DNA from: Butyribacter intestini
Lineage (GTDB): Bacteria; Bacillota; Clostridia; Lachnospirales; Lachnospiraceae
Reading direction: 5' to 3'
Assembly: GCA_001414325.1 (NCBI GenBank)
Contig: LLKB01000005.1
Span: 784,912-848,911 of the forward strand
DNA: 64,000 nucleotides
Positions 1-9,728 of the stretch are shown piece by piece. A program made the translations under genes and the position numbers. Position 1 is the first letter of the stretch; each line of letters begins with the position of its first letter. The notes beneath the pieces are model-generated. The model saw only the letters and a list, made by a program, of their open reading frames with translations. It ran no database searches and was not told where the DNA came from.

Positions 1-1561
1 AGTCTTTTATCATGTCTGATATTTTTTCATTCTCATTTACTTCAGGTATCTCCGTGTTCTTGTCAAGATGCTGCTCTTTATAAAGCATAAGATATTTCAT
101 ATTCCACATATCAACATTCGAAGCAAGCTCGCTATACACATCCACAAGACTGTCTTTTCCAAAATATTCATACATTTTGTCCGGTTTGCCACAGTAACAG
201 ATTTTTCCTCCCGGTCCCATAAAGATAACTTTGTCACAAAGGTTTATGTTCTGCACTGTATGTGTTACCATGATTATTGTCTTATTCTCTGTTTTTGACA
301 GTTTTGCAAGCGTGTTCATAAGACTTTTCTCTGTATCAGGGTCAAGACCTGATGTAGGTTCATCAAGGAAGAACAGTCCGGGGTCTGCGAGAAGCTCAAC
401 TGCTATACTCGCTCTCTTTTTCTGGCCTCCACTGAGTTTTCTTATATATTCATTTGCTCTTTCCTCAAGTCCCACCATCTGTAAGACTTTTTGTATTCTC
501 TCGTCTCTCTCTCCCTTTGTCGTATCTGGCGGCATCTTTAACTGTGCCGTATATTCCAACATTCTTCTCAATTTGAGATTTTCATATATTATGTCCTGCT
601 GCGGCACAAAACCTATAATATTTTTAAGTGACTGAAAATTCTTTCTGAGGTCTATTCCATTGCAATAAACTTTTCCGGAAATGTCATAGTCAAATCCACT
701 CATCGCATTCATAACCGTGGTCTTGCCTGCTCCCGAACCACCTATAATGGCTACGAACTCATTGTTTCCTATGTCACAAAAAACATGATTTAATATTTTT
801 CTTCTGTCATCAGCCTTGCCGACAATCTTGTTTACATTGTGCAGCTCCAATGATGCTCCGCCTGCCGCCTGCTGGTATATGACACTGTTTTCCGAGAGGA
901 ACATAGTTATGCCGGCAATCTGTATTATGTCGCCGTCATGTACTTCCATACTGCCTGCCCTTTGCACGATTTCGCCGTTTACATAAATACTGTTCACACT
1001 GTTGTTGTCATATATCACATAGCCGTTTGCACTATTTACAAGAAGTGCGTGTTTCCTTGACACACCTGGATTTTCAAGCACTATGTCATTGCGGCTGTCA
1101 CGCCCTATCGTTGTCTGAGGTTTTGTAAGTTTTTTTGTGCTCCAGACTGAATTTCTTGAAATACTTGAAAATACAAGTATTACATTTTTGCCGCTGTAAC
1201 TGCTGCTCCCTGCTATCCTGATAAACATATCACCCGGCTGTTTTACATAATATTTTTTGGCAAACATCGGATGGTAATTTCTGTCACGATACAGATACAT
1301 TTTTCCACTGTCATCCATATCCCCGACATAGACCATATCATTTACAAGTTTTATTTTTCCCTGTATTTCTGAAATCACCGGGTCATTTATAACTATGTCA
1401 CACTGCATCGAACTTCCAAAAAACAGTCTATCTTTTTTCATCCCGGCAAGGTCATACTCTGTTATCTGTCCGTTACTCAAAACGATAAGTTTATTAGAAG
1501 AACCGTAATACTTTGTGTTATCCACATAAACCGTTGATTGTAATCTGTCACTGTTCTGCAT
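1..1561 (-). CDS. FHA-ABC transporter ATP-binding protein (Rv1747-like), partial at left edge
   Basis: Last gene of the minus-strand phosphosignalling operon; it starts at an ATG at 1561 and is still open at base 1, so the C-terminus is missing. The visible ~520 residues hold a degenerate N-terminal FHA-like region, a clear FHA domain (GRDSRN near residue 153, SRKH near 168), then an ABC ATPase with Walker A GGSGAGKTT near 274, signature LSGGQKK near 376 and Walker B LFFLDEPTSGLDP near 395. This order is that of the mycobacterial exporter Rv1747, whose FHA domains bind kinase-phosphorylated threonines. A C-terminal ABC2-type membrane domain is therefore expected beyond the edge (inference). 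It lies 23 nt after the kinase gene, so kinase control of export is the likely job. Substrate unknown. Confidence 0.85.
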   Translation of the reverse strand, partial: MQNSDRLQSTVYVDNTKYYGSSNKLIVLSNGQITEYDLAGMKKDRLFFGSSMQCDIVINDPVISEIQGKIKLVNDMVYVGDMDDSGKMYLYRDRNYHPMFAKKYYVKQPGDMFIRIAGSSSYSGKNVILVFSSISRNSVWSTKKLTKPQTTIGRDSRNDIVLENPGVSRKHALLVNSANGYVIYDNNSVNSIYVNGEIVQRAGSMEVHDGDIIQIAGITMFLSENSVIYQQAAGGASLELHNVNKIVGKADDRRKILNHVFCDIGNNEFVAIIGGSGAGKTTVMNAMSGFDYDISGKVYCNGIDLRKNFQSLKNIIGFVPQQDIIYENLKLRRMLEYTAQLKMPPDTTKGERDERIQKVLQMVGLEERANEYIRKLSGGQKKRASIAVELLADPGLFFLDEPTSGLDPDTEKSLMNTLAKLSKTENKTIIMVTHTVQNINLCDKVIFMGPGGKICYCGKPDKMYEYFGKDSLVDVYSELASNVDMWNMKYLMLYKEQHLDKNTEIPEVNENEKISDMIKD

Positions 1562-1584
1562 AAGCCTTTTGTCCTTTTCAAATA

Positions 1585-3879
1585 TTACTTTTCATTTATC
1601 TTCCCATCATTTGTATTTAACATAATGCAAGGTGTATGAATTTCTTTTATCATTTTCTCAAGACTTCTCTGTCCTGAGATGGCTGTTGCCGCCTCAAGTC
1701 CGTTTGAACTTAAAACTAGCGGATAGTTCTGTATCTCGCCATCTTCAAAATCATCCTGTGCTACCATGTAGTATAATAATCTTTCAGATGCAAGCTTTTT
1801 GTCTTTGTCATCATTGTCAAAGATTGAGAAAGTTCCCGTGTATCTCACAAGCATCTTTCCGTCAATAACAGGTATAAGCAGTCTGTAGCCGTCACTTTCT
1901 GCCGCCTGTGTCTTATAAAGTTCCTTGCGGTACTCTATTCCTGAAATGATATTTATTCCTTTCAGATAATTCTCACTATTACTTTCAAACTGCTTTTTTC
2001 CGTAATTGTTTTTATCTTTAAGCCATGAAACTGTATCCTCTGATACATCATCAAACTGCTTTATGCTGCTTTTTATATCCTCATCCGATGAATCCCATGT
2101 TCCGTCACTATTTACATCATTGCTGTTTTGATAAAGTGAGAGTAATGTGCGGTATTTCCTGTCAATATATACCGACTCACTACCACTTCCTGCATTTTTC
2201 AGTATCTCATCAAGCTCCACAGTCTTACAGTTATCATAATCTCCATCTTTGCCATACCATCTGCTCTCCATAAGAGACTTTTTGTCCCGGCTGGTCTGAA
2301 TATCCTTTAATGCATACATTAGGACAATATCAAACGATGTCGGCATCTGCTTCATATCAGAATAATATTTTGAATAAGCTGACATATAGCTGTAATCTCT
2401 GAGGTTGAGCATCGCATAGACATTATCCTTAAGTGACACCATTTTCTTTTCATTTGATGTTATATCCGTAATATCATCCGTCTGTATCATGTCAGGATAT
2501 TTTTCTTTGCCATCTTTTGCAGCCTTAAGTGCAGCATCCATATCTTTGTAACCGCTATTTTTATCACTTATGTTCTTTACTTCCACGGTAATCTTAGGAT
2601 TTTCAGCTTTCTGCTCTTTTGTAAACTGACCTCCGTCTGAAGTTTTTGTACTTTTTACGGCAGATTTAACTTTCATATTTGCACGGGATACAGTCTTTTC
2701 AACCGTATCTTTCATTTTATCGTTATCTACCCATACAACTATGTCAGTTGCCTTTTCTATCTTTGCATTCTCGTTATACAGTTTGTCACTATGCTTTATT
2801 TTATTATTGAAAAATAAGCCGCCAACCCCTATTGCCGCAAGTGCCAGCAGCGACATACAGGCAACCATTATCCTCTTTCTTTTCCTTATACGCAGTTTTA
2901 CTTTTGGATATTCCGCTTTTCTCTTGCCGTTTATCGCATCATCAAACTGCTGTATTCCCTGAAATCTGAGTGCCGGCTGCACCGCCAATGCCTCCATTAT
3001 CGCCCTGTCAAGATTTGGCTCTATGTCAAAACCAAGTTCTAACGGTGATTTGAGTTCGTCCTTGTATTCCCTCTCGGTAGACTCAATAGGCTTTTGTCCC
3101 GTTATCATCTGGTACAGTATCGCACCTATCGAATATATGTCAGTGAAATATCCCTGCCCGGCACTGTCTCTGTACTGTTCCGGTGCGGAATATCCTACCT
3201 TTATGACTTTTTCGCCCTCTTTTGCTCCGCTTTCGTCATTTAATATCGCCGCACCAAAATCAAATACTTTTACCGAGTCCTCACCTGCAATAAATATATT
3301 GTCCGGGCTTATATCCCTGTGTATAATCCCACTTGCGTGTATCTTTTTTAAGGCTTCAACTACCGGTTCTATGATAGTCATCGCTATATCCGGCGACAGT
3401 GCACCCTGTTTTTCAAGATAATCTTTGAGAAGTACACCATCTATATATTCCATGACTATGTATGCCGTATTGTTCTCCTCAAAATAATCAAACACATTTA
3501 CTATGTCATTTGCTTTTCCAAACTGTGCGATACTCTGAGCCTCCATAAGGAAACGCTTTATCTGATTTTTATACTGCTTCTCCTTCTCACCGGACAAAAG
3601 ACCTACTTTCATCTCTCCCGGTGACCTGTTTACAAGACCTACCGGGAAAAACTCTTTTATCGCAACGATGACACCAAGTGTCGCATCATAACATTTGTAA
3701 GTTATTCCGAAACCACCGACACCTATTGCCGTTCCAACAATAAAATGTCCTTTTAAAACTGTTCCCGGTCTGAGATAGTGCGGCTGCTCCGGAGGTGTTC
3801 CCTCCACATAACCGCAATAACGGCACACCTCATACGGTCCTTTGACACTAAAGCAGTTCATACATAATTCATTTGCCAT
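1585..3879 (-). CDS. Membrane Ser/Thr protein kinase with N-terminal zinc ribbon and extracytoplasmic solute-binding-like domain
   Basis: 764 residues. Cys6, Cys9, Cys19 and Cys22 form a small zinc ribbon. A full kinase domain follows: glycine-rich loop GVGGFG at 53-58, catalytic Lys75 in AIKEFFP, HRD 187-189 in HRDISPDN, DFG 207-209. A basic stretch and one hydrophobic segment (about 336-357) put the last ~400 residues outside the membrane. That part has features I associate with family 1 solute-binding proteins (VVWVDNDK near its start, MPTSFDIVLMYA in the middle, DGKMLVRYTGTFS near the end), without a lipobox. Family knowledge says such Hanks-type kinases phosphorylate FHA partners; ligand sensing by the outer domain is my inference. 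The gene lies 20 nt after the FHA membrane protein gene. Confidence 0.85.
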   Translation of the reverse strand: MANELCMNCFSVKGPYEVCRYCGYVEGTPPEQPHYLRPGTVLKGHFIVGTAIGVGGFGITYKCYDATLGVIVAIKEFFPVGLVNRSPGEMKVGLLSGEKEKQYKNQIKRFLMEAQSIAQFGKANDIVNVFDYFEENNTAYIVMEYIDGVLLKDYLEKQGALSPDIAMTIIEPVVEALKKIHASGIIHRDISPDNIFIAGEDSVKVFDFGAAILNDESGAKEGEKVIKVGYSAPEQYRDSAGQGYFTDIYSIGAILYQMITGQKPIESTEREYKDELKSPLELGFDIEPNLDRAIMEALAVQPALRFQGIQQFDDAINGKRKAEYPKVKLRIRKRKRIMVACMSLLALAAIGVGGLFFNNKIKHSDKLYNENAKIEKATDIVVWVDNDKMKDTVEKTVSRANMKVKSAVKSTKTSDGGQFTKEQKAENPKITVEVKNISDKNSGYKDMDAALKAAKDGKEKYPDMIQTDDITDITSNEKKMVSLKDNVYAMLNLRDYSYMSAYSKYYSDMKQMPTSFDIVLMYALKDIQTSRDKKSLMESRWYGKDGDYDNCKTVELDEILKNAGSGSESVYIDRKYRTLLSLYQNSNDVNSDGTWDSSDEDIKSSIKQFDDVSEDTVSWLKDKNNYGKKQFESNSENYLKGINIISGIEYRKELYKTQAAESDGYRLLIPVIDGKMLVRYTGTFSIFDNDDKDKKLASERLLYYMVAQDDFEDGEIQNYPLVLSSNGLEAATAISGQRSLEKMIKEIHTPCIMLNTNDGKINEK

Positions 3880-3899
3880 AACCTGTCCTCATTTCTTTT

Positions 3900-4937
3900 T
3901 TACTCTAACCTAAAACGATTAGTATCATCGCCTATGTCAAGGATAGTTCCGACTTCCAGTCTGATAGGCAGATTTTGCGGAATACATTCATCCATCTCAT
4001 TTATGAAGCATCCGTTTGAAGAATTGTCAACAATATAAAATTCCTCTTTTTGTGCATCCCATGTTATGGTACAGTGAGTACGGCTTATCTTGCGTGCCTC
4101 CGGGAATACAACATCATTTACATTGTCTCTGCCAAACTTTAATTCTTCGCCCGGTTTAAAAGGTATCTCAGCTCCGGCATACATTCCCGTAATGCCGACC
4201 ATAACTCCTCTCGGTCTTCCCTGACCTGAATCATCCGGCTGTGCTTTCTGTAAATTTTCAATATTTTGTGCCGTCCCCGCATCGTGTGTGACTTCACCGC
4301 TTTGTACCTGCTGTGCATTTTGAACCTGTTCTGCTGCCGAAGTACCAGCCTGCTCAGGTCTTGCTTCGTCGATAAATTCATATTTTGGTTTTATCTGCTC
4401 CTGATGTATCTGCTCAACATCAGGTATCATATTGTCTTTATCCTTGTTCTTTTTCGCCTTTGCAGGTTTGGTTATGATTATAAGTATTCCGCAGATTATC
4501 AGTATCACTGCTAATATCATTATCATATTTAGTCCACGCAATCTTACTATATCCTGATACTGTTTTTTATAAATCTGACCTATACCGGTTGCTTTTGTTG
4601 TAAAAACTATATTTAATACCGCCGTAACTATCGCCGCAAATCCTGATATTATCTGCCTGCTTCCTGCAACAATGCTTACTATCATAAAAATAACCGAAAG
4701 AAGTGCAGGGAGAACTACAAATACCATTATCTCAAGTACCTGACTGCCCGAAATCTTTAATCCCGACTTTCCCATTATAAATTTTGAAAAGGTGTCCTTT
4801 ATAAAATCTGCCTGACTGTAAATATCAGTCGGATAATTCTCCTGAACAGTTTTTATCACAGGCATAAATAAAAATCCTATGTCTGCCAATAACAGAAAAA
4901 CAACTGCTATCCTGAAAAACTTAGCCAATTTGTTCAT
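3900..4937 (-). CDS. Four-segment membrane protein with C-terminal FHA domain
   Basis: 345 residues from ATG 4937. The reading frame extends to a GTG at 4949, but a GTGAGG ribosome site 6 nt before 4937 favours the internal ATG. Four hydrophobic segments fill roughly the first 165 residues, then comes a Gln/Ala-rich acidic linker, then an FHA domain with FGRDNVND near residue 268-275, SRTHC near 285 and NSSNGCFINE near 306. The FHA side is predicted cytoplasmic. It probably docks on phosphothreonines made by the two kinases of the operon and relays this to the membrane (inference). I do not recognise the membrane part as a named transporter. Confidence 0.8.
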   Translation of the reverse strand: MNKLAKFFRIAVVFLLLADIGFLFMPVIKTVQENYPTDIYSQADFIKDTFSKFIMGKSGLKISGSQVLEIMVFVVLPALLSVIFMIVSIVAGSRQIISGFAAIVTAVLNIVFTTKATGIGQIYKKQYQDIVRLRGLNMIMILAVILIICGILIIITKPAKAKKNKDKDNMIPDVEQIHQEQIKPKYEFIDEARPEQAGTSAAEQVQNAQQVQSGEVTHDAGTAQNIENLQKAQPDDSGQGRPRGVMVGITGMYAGAEIPFKPGEELKFGRDNVNDVVFPEARKISRTHCTITWDAQKEEFYIVDNSSNGCFINEMDECIPQNLPIRLEVGTILDIGDDTNRFRLE

Positions 4938-4958
4938 ATACAACCTCACATATCTGAC

Positions 4959-5840
4959 TTACTGTCTGTTTTGTGTTAAATAGTCCGTCCAGTTAAACTT
5001 CGCACCACACAACGGCATAAATAAAAGTTTTACTTCACCGACCGTGATAACATCGTATGCCTGAAGCTTCATAGGACTTAATACTACTTCATCGTTCAGA
5101 TAGACAAGTTCGCTTGACTCTCCCGGCTGAACAAGATATAAATGCTGTTTTGGTTCATATACAAGTATTGCGTGCTTATTTCTTGAAACACTCTTGTCCC
5201 CCACAAGTGCTATATCCATTGATGCATCCCTGCCGACAAAGTTCTTTCCAACCTTAAGTCTGAAATCCTCGCCCAGATGATTTCCGTCAAGTGCAATGAC
5301 CCAGCCTGTGCAAGGTGTCGATACTGACCTTTTTACCGGCTCTTTTGCCACGGTTTCCTTAACAGGAGCCGTATTAGCCTTGCTCGTGGTCGGTGATGAA
5401 AAAATATCATCATAAAATGCTACCGTATGGTCATCATCCTCTTCCGTGACACCGCCCGGTGTTATTTTTTGTACCTCCTGAACAGCTGACTTTCTTGGTT
5501 CAGTTATTCCTATAAAACTATCCTGACTGCTGCCCAGACTATCCGGATTGCCGCCTAAAGTCTCTGTCGCGTCAGCCACCTCTTCATGTCCGCCTCTGCC
5601 AAAATTATTCATCATATTTTGTTCTGTCTGTATGTTATTTTGAACAAAATCTCCTGCCTGCGGCTGCTGAGGAGGGTTGTTGTAAGTCAATGGCTGTGTT
5701 GCCCCTATATCATTTCCCTGACTTTCATCAAACACTGAGGTAAGTCCGTCATCATTTCCTGCTCCCTGTGCACAGTATGGGCAGGTTGGGAATTTCTCCT
5801 TATCATAAAAATGTCCGTTACTACATCTGCTTAAGTTCAT
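4959..5840 (-). CDS. FHA adaptor protein with N-terminal zinc ribbon
   Basis: 293 residues, soluble. The N-terminus carries Cys6, His10, Cys19 and Cys22 (CSNGHFYD ... CPYC), a ribbon shared with the 212-residue FHA protein of the same operon. A long Asn/Gln/Thr-rich linker includes a TxxDDDHT-type stretch, the sort of acidic Thr site FHA-linked kinases use. The C-terminal FHA domain has VGRDASMD near 202-209 and SVSRNKH near 216-222. The gene stops 9 bases before the 5-prime side of the preceding minus-strand frame and starts 3 bases after the phosphatase stop, so translation is probably coupled. Likely a phosphothreonine-dependent scaffold. Confidence 0.82.
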   Translation of the reverse strand: MNLSRCSNGHFYDKEKFPTCPYCAQGAGNDDGLTSVFDESQGNDIGATQPLTYNNPPQQPQAGDFVQNNIQTEQNMMNNFGRGGHEEVADATETLGGNPDSLGSSQDSFIGITEPRKSAVQEVQKITPGGVTEEDDDHTVAFYDDIFSSPTTSKANTAPVKETVAKEPVKRSVSTPCTGWVIALDGNHLGEDFRLKVGKNFVGRDASMDIALVGDKSVSRNKHAILVYEPKQHLYLVQPGESSELVYLNDEVVLSPMKLQAYDVITVGEVKLLFMPLCGAKFNWTDYLTQNRQ

Positions 5841-5843
5841 AAT

Positions 5844-6716
5844 TTATCTCTCCTTTGTTATTTTAGTTTCTATATATTGAAGCAGTGCAACTGATGTGTT
5901 GTCCTGGGAATGTGTATTTTCCCTCACTGCTGCCTCAACCAGTATCTCTGCTTTTTTCTGCATTGATACGGCATCATTCTTTAATATCATTTTTATCCTG
6001 TCTTTTGAAAGTGTCTTTGTGACACCATCACTGCACAAAAGAACCATGTCCCCCGTCTGCATCTCAAAAGGCTTGTCGATAACATCCATAAGTTTTACAT
6101 TGCCTATTCCGAGGAAACTTATAAGTGCCTCTTTCTGACGGTGTCTCATTGCTTCTTCTTTTGTCATGCTCCCATTTTCAACCATCTGCATAAGACGGAG
6201 ATAATAGTTGTGATCTCTTGTGACAAGCTTTATCTCATCTCCTCTTAAAAGATATATCCTGCTGTCACCGACTGATGCCCAGTAAAGCCTGTTTTCCTCA
6301 GTTATTACTGCAACCATCGTCGTTCCTGAACCTTTTTCTCCTTCTTCATGGAAATCATGTATAACTTTGTCTATCGCTTTTATCCCGCTCTGAAAAAATA
6401 ACGGTATATTGACATTAGGGTCTTTTTCTATCTTTTCAAATCCGTCTTTTAACATTGTTATGGCTGTGCGGCTCGCTTTCTCTCCGTCTGCCATTCCACC
6501 CATTCCGTCACACACAGCCGCCATCACTCTTGTTTTCCGGTTGGCTGCTATTTTTTTACTCCCCGAAACATATACCGCATCCTGCTGGTATTTTCTGTTT
6601 CCGGTTGCCGAGTATTTGCAGGTAATTATCTCCGGCACTGTCCTCACTACAGTATGGGAAACATTTCTCTGAATATTAATTTCAGGTTGTGGTTCTTTTT
6701 TCCTTTTTCCAAACAA
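5844..6716 (-). CDS. PP2C-family Ser/Thr protein phosphatase
   Basis: 290 residues, cytoplasmic. Metal-binding and catalytic motifs of PP2C are visible: NRKYQQDAV in the first quarter, VCDGMGGMADG near residue 70, VGDSRIYLL in the middle, LLCSDGVTKTL and HSQDNTSVALL near the end. It should remove phosphate from Ser/Thr substrates of the two operon kinases. It is separated from the kinase-FHA gene by 2 bases, an arrangement typical of paired kinase/phosphatase genes. The operon holds a second, shorter PP2C (10376-11110), so two phosphatases balance two kinases. Confidence 0.92.
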   Translation of the reverse strand: MFGKRKKEPQPEINIQRNVSHTVVRTVPEIITCKYSATGNRKYQQDAVYVSGSKKIAANRKTRVMAAVCDGMGGMADGEKASRTAITMLKDGFEKIEKDPNVNIPLFFQSGIKAIDKVIHDFHEEGEKGSGTTMVAVITEENRLYWASVGDSRIYLLRGDEIKLVTRDHNYYLRLMQMVENGSMTKEEAMRHRQKEALISFLGIGNVKLMDVIDKPFEMQTGDMVLLCSDGVTKTLSKDRIKMILKNDAVSMQKKAEILVEAAVRENTHSQDNTSVALLQYIETKITKER

Positions 6717-6718
6717 AA

Positions 6719-7945
6719 CTATCTCACCTCCAAATAAAACTTAATCTGCTCGTCCACCAGCCAGAACACATCTCCGGTATTTAAAATGGCACTCCTGTCT
6801 CTTCCGATAAGACCATTTTGGGTATATGTTCCGTTTTTAGACAAATCCAATATCTTAAACTGATTTGATATTGCATCATACATCACTTTACAGTGAATCC
6901 TGCTCACATCACCTTCCTCAACACATATATCACAATCATTTATGCTCCTTCCTATGGTGACGCATTTATCAGGCATAAACTTCCATTTTCTTGTTTTTCC
7001 ATGCATTTTCATAGTGATATGCGGATAAACATCAACAGGAATATCTGCACTGCCTCTGTATGCAGTTTCAAATTCCCTTACAAATTCCTCCATGTTCTGT
7101 ATTCTTACGGAGTAGTAAAGTTCCAGTGCACAATCTATAACCTCGCTCAATTCTTCCGGCACATTACCATTTACGCTGCTAAGGGACAACTGCTGCTCTC
7201 CGGCACATCTGTCCACTGCAGTAAGTGGTCTTTTACCGGATACGATAAAATAATAAGTTGCAGCAAGTGCATATACATCCGTCCACGGTCCCTGCTTTCC
7301 TGTTCTGGAATACTGCTCCATCGGTGCAAATCCCGGTTTTATCATAACGGACATATCCGTTGTTTCGTTTAACGCATATTGCCTTGTTGCTCCAAAATCT
7401 ATCAATTTTATGCTGCCGTCCTCTAAAAGCATTATGTTGTCCGGGCTTATATCTCTGTGCAGCAGTCCGAGCCGGTGAATTTTTGACATTGACTTTGCAA
7501 CACTTATGATTATCACTTCTGCCATATCAAGTGGGATAATGCTGTTTTGTCTTTGCATATACTGAGCAAGTGTGCAGCCCTGTATATATTCCATGACTAT
7601 ATATCCTGTGTTGTTTTCATAGAAAAAGTCCTTTACATCTACAACGACATCATCTTCTCTCAGATTTTTCAGTATCTTTGCTTCATTTACAAAAACAGAT
7701 AATCCATGTTCATAAAAACTTCTTTTTGTTTCATCGAAAGCCCTAAGTGAAATCCCGTCCTCACTTCTTACTGCCCAGTCATTTGGAAAGTATTCCTTTA
7801 TCGCAAAATTTTCCTGTGTCCAGATACTCTCCGCCAGATATGTTCTTCCAAATCCACCTATGCCAAGAACTTTTTTAATACTGTATTTCTGATCAAGGAT
7901 ATGACCTTTCTTAAGTGAACTATCTGAATTATCCAACTTGCTCAT
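6719..7945 (-). CDS. Ser/Thr protein kinase with C-terminal FHA domain
   Basis: 408 residues with no membrane segment. Kinase motifs: GIGGFG at 28-33, Lys50 in AIKEYFP, HRD 163-165 in HRDISPDNIML, DFG 183-185. The C-terminal FHA domain has VTIGRSIND near 329-337, VSRIHC near 347-352 and NGTYTQNG near 371. Kinase plus FHA in one chain suggests recruitment of phosphorylated partners or self-regulation. The HRDISPDN loop is shared with the membrane kinase at 1585-3879, so the two are paralogues. The start overlaps the 3-prime end of the vWA gene by 17 nt, implying translational coupling. Confidence 0.92.
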   Translation of the reverse strand: MSKLDNSDSSLKKGHILDQKYSIKKVLGIGGFGRTYLAESIWTQENFAIKEYFPNDWAVRSEDGISLRAFDETKRSFYEHGLSVFVNEAKILKNLREDDVVVDVKDFFYENNTGYIVMEYIQGCTLAQYMQRQNSIIPLDMAEVIIISVAKSMSKIHRLGLLHRDISPDNIMLLEDGSIKLIDFGATRQYALNETTDMSVMIKPGFAPMEQYSRTGKQGPWTDVYALAATYYFIVSGKRPLTAVDRCAGEQQLSLSSVNGNVPEELSEVIDCALELYYSVRIQNMEEFVREFETAYRGSADIPVDVYPHITMKMHGKTRKWKFMPDKCVTIGRSINDCDICVEEGDVSRIHCKVMYDAISNQFKILDLSKNGTYTQNGLIGRDRSAILNTGDVFWLVDEQIKFYLEVR

Positions 7946-9728
7946 CGCCTCCGTTCTCTACACTGTGAAACTCAAATTTCTCTCTGCCCGCCGTGATAAC
8001 ATCCCCGTCTAAGAGCATCCTTTTTCCGGTTATCTTCACACCGTTTACAAAAGTTGAATTTGTAGTTTCCAGATCTTCTATATAGCAAGCCATTTTAGTA
8101 ACTTCTATGGCAAAATGCTGTCTTGAAAGCCTGTCATCGTCAAAATATATGTTGCATATGTTCGACCTGCCTACAAAGATACTTCCCTCGACATTCCACT
8201 CTACCTCTCTTATCTTTCCTGTCCTGTCAGTAATGATAAGTCTTATCAGCTTTGAATCTGCTTTCATAAGGTCATCGGCAGGCACCTCCACTACATTTGC
8301 AGGCTTTTTCTTTATCACTATGATAGTTATCACACCTATGACAATAACTATGAGAACAACCAGTATCCACCAGTAAGTCCTTACCGCCTGCTTGATTCCC
8401 TCTGCTGTAGGATTAAGCCCGTCCTTAACTTCAAATTTCACCTTGTCGGTCTTTATCGTATTTTTCTCCACGGAATCATCTTTAATATTCTTACATTCCA
8501 ATGTATATGAGCCTGTGTAAAATTTGTCTTTAAAGAACAATGTGTATGTATGTTCCTGTTCATTTACGGTTATGTTTGATATTTCCCATACTTTTGCGTC
8601 TTTTCCTTTGAACCTTACAATGTAATTACTCTTATCCTGTGCACCGGTAAGGTTTTTTGTAGTTCCATCTTCAATCTTTACTTTTATTGAATTGTCCCCT
8701 GACTGTTCTATGCTCTTTACTTTCGGTCGGTCAGTATCTTTCTGGCTGTTTGTATATTCAAACTGTCCCTCTTTGTCTAAAGCTGCTTCTTTTGTCTTTC
8801 CGCCGGATTTCATAACAATGTTTAACTTTGACTCTGACAACGATAATGTTTTGTTACTTCCGTCAACGGCTCTAAAATTTAATACATATGTCTCATCAAA
8901 CAATATCCTGTTAATTTCTTTAAATCCTTTTTTTACATCCTTTGTGCTGCTGCAGTCCTTATAATAACCTCTGCTATAGTTCTCATTAAGAATATTTTTC
9001 TTTGTATTTTTTATCTTGCTAAGATTGGGTTTTGAACTTACATTTTTCAGCAATACCGCATAGACCGGTACTTTAGACTTCTTTACTGCCGGATTTACAT
9101 TATAATCTTCCTTATCTTTTCCGGCACTGTCATCCTCTCCGTCCGTAATAAGAAACATAACTGTTCGCTCTGATGAGTTATCAACTGTCGTAAGTTTTTT
9201 TGTTATTGAACGGTACAGCACCGTATAATTTTTATTTCTCTTGAGCTTATTTATCTTTTTAATATCTTTGTCACGGCTTTTTTTGTCCGACTTTCCGTCA
9301 GCCTTAAAGACTTCAACCTTATTTCCGTGTTTACTGTCAGCACCGACCGTGTAAAGCTCCATCTTGTCAATCTTTCTTATTTTCTTTCTCAGGTTTACAA
9401 GACTTTTCTTAACTTCATTAAACTGTTTTTCGTCAACTGATTTTGAGTTATCCAAAAATATAACATATCTTACAGGCTTATCTGCCTTTGCAAATTTAGT
9501 CACGCTTTTTGTTTCAAACTCAATGTCTTTTCCCTTAAAAGAAGCTGTGTACTCTGCATCTTTTGAAACTTTTTCGCCATTTACATAAGCTGTTATCTCC
9601 GGAGGATTTCCTACTGCCTGCTCAATATTTAACTGCTTTCTCTCCGCATATGACACCTTTGTATTTAATGCCGTAAACAGTGCTACGATTAGAAACGCAT
9701 ATGTTATCTTTCTTATTCTTTTTCCCAT
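7929..9728 (-). CDS. Membrane-anchored von Willebrand A domain protein with cytoplasmic FHA domain
   Basis: 599 residues from ATG 9728, which has AGGAGG 7 nt upstream; an in-frame TTG at 9746 is less likely. A signal peptide covers about residues 1-30. A vWA domain follows, with the MIDAS core FLDNSKS (DxSxS form) and FLITDGEDD. After a beta-rich stretch comes one membrane segment (roughly 455-480, WWILVVLIVIVIG), then an FHA domain (VGRSNICN, LSRQHFAI, TNSTFVNG). It therefore spans the membrane with an adhesive or ligand-binding outer part and a phosphothreonine-binding inner part. It overlaps the genes on both sides. In context it may be the extracellular sensor or anchor of the system (inference). 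Confidence 0.85.
   Translation of the reverse strand: MGKRIRKITYAFLIVALFTALNTKVSYAERKQLNIEQAVGNPPEITAYVNGEKVSKDAEYTASFKGKDIEFETKSVTKFAKADKPVRYVIFLDNSKSVDEKQFNEVKKSLVNLRKKIRKIDKMELYTVGADSKHGNKVEVFKADGKSDKKSRDKDIKKINKLKRNKNYTVLYRSITKKLTTVDNSSERTVMFLITDGEDDSAGKDKEDYNVNPAVKKSKVPVYAVLLKNVSSKPNLSKIKNTKKNILNENYSRGYYKDCSSTKDVKKGFKEINRILFDETYVLNFRAVDGSNKTLSLSESKLNIVMKSGGKTKEAALDKEGQFEYTNSQKDTDRPKVKSIEQSGDNSIKVKIEDGTTKNLTGAQDKSNYIVRFKGKDAKVWEISNITVNEQEHTYTLFFKDKFYTGSYTLECKNIKDDSVEKNTIKTDKVKFEVKDGLNPTAEGIKQAVRTYWWILVVLIVIVIGVITIIVIKKKPANVVEVPADDLMKADSKLIRLIITDRTGKIREVEWNVEGSIFVGRSNICNIYFDDDRLSRQHFAIEVTKMACYIEDLETTNSTFVNGVKITGKRMLLDGDVITAGREKFEFHSVENGGDEQVG

Noticed and set aside
231-635. Plus-strand ORF near the left edge
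   Set aside because: It is antisense to the FHA-ABC gene, whose Walker and signature motifs are clear on the minus strand.
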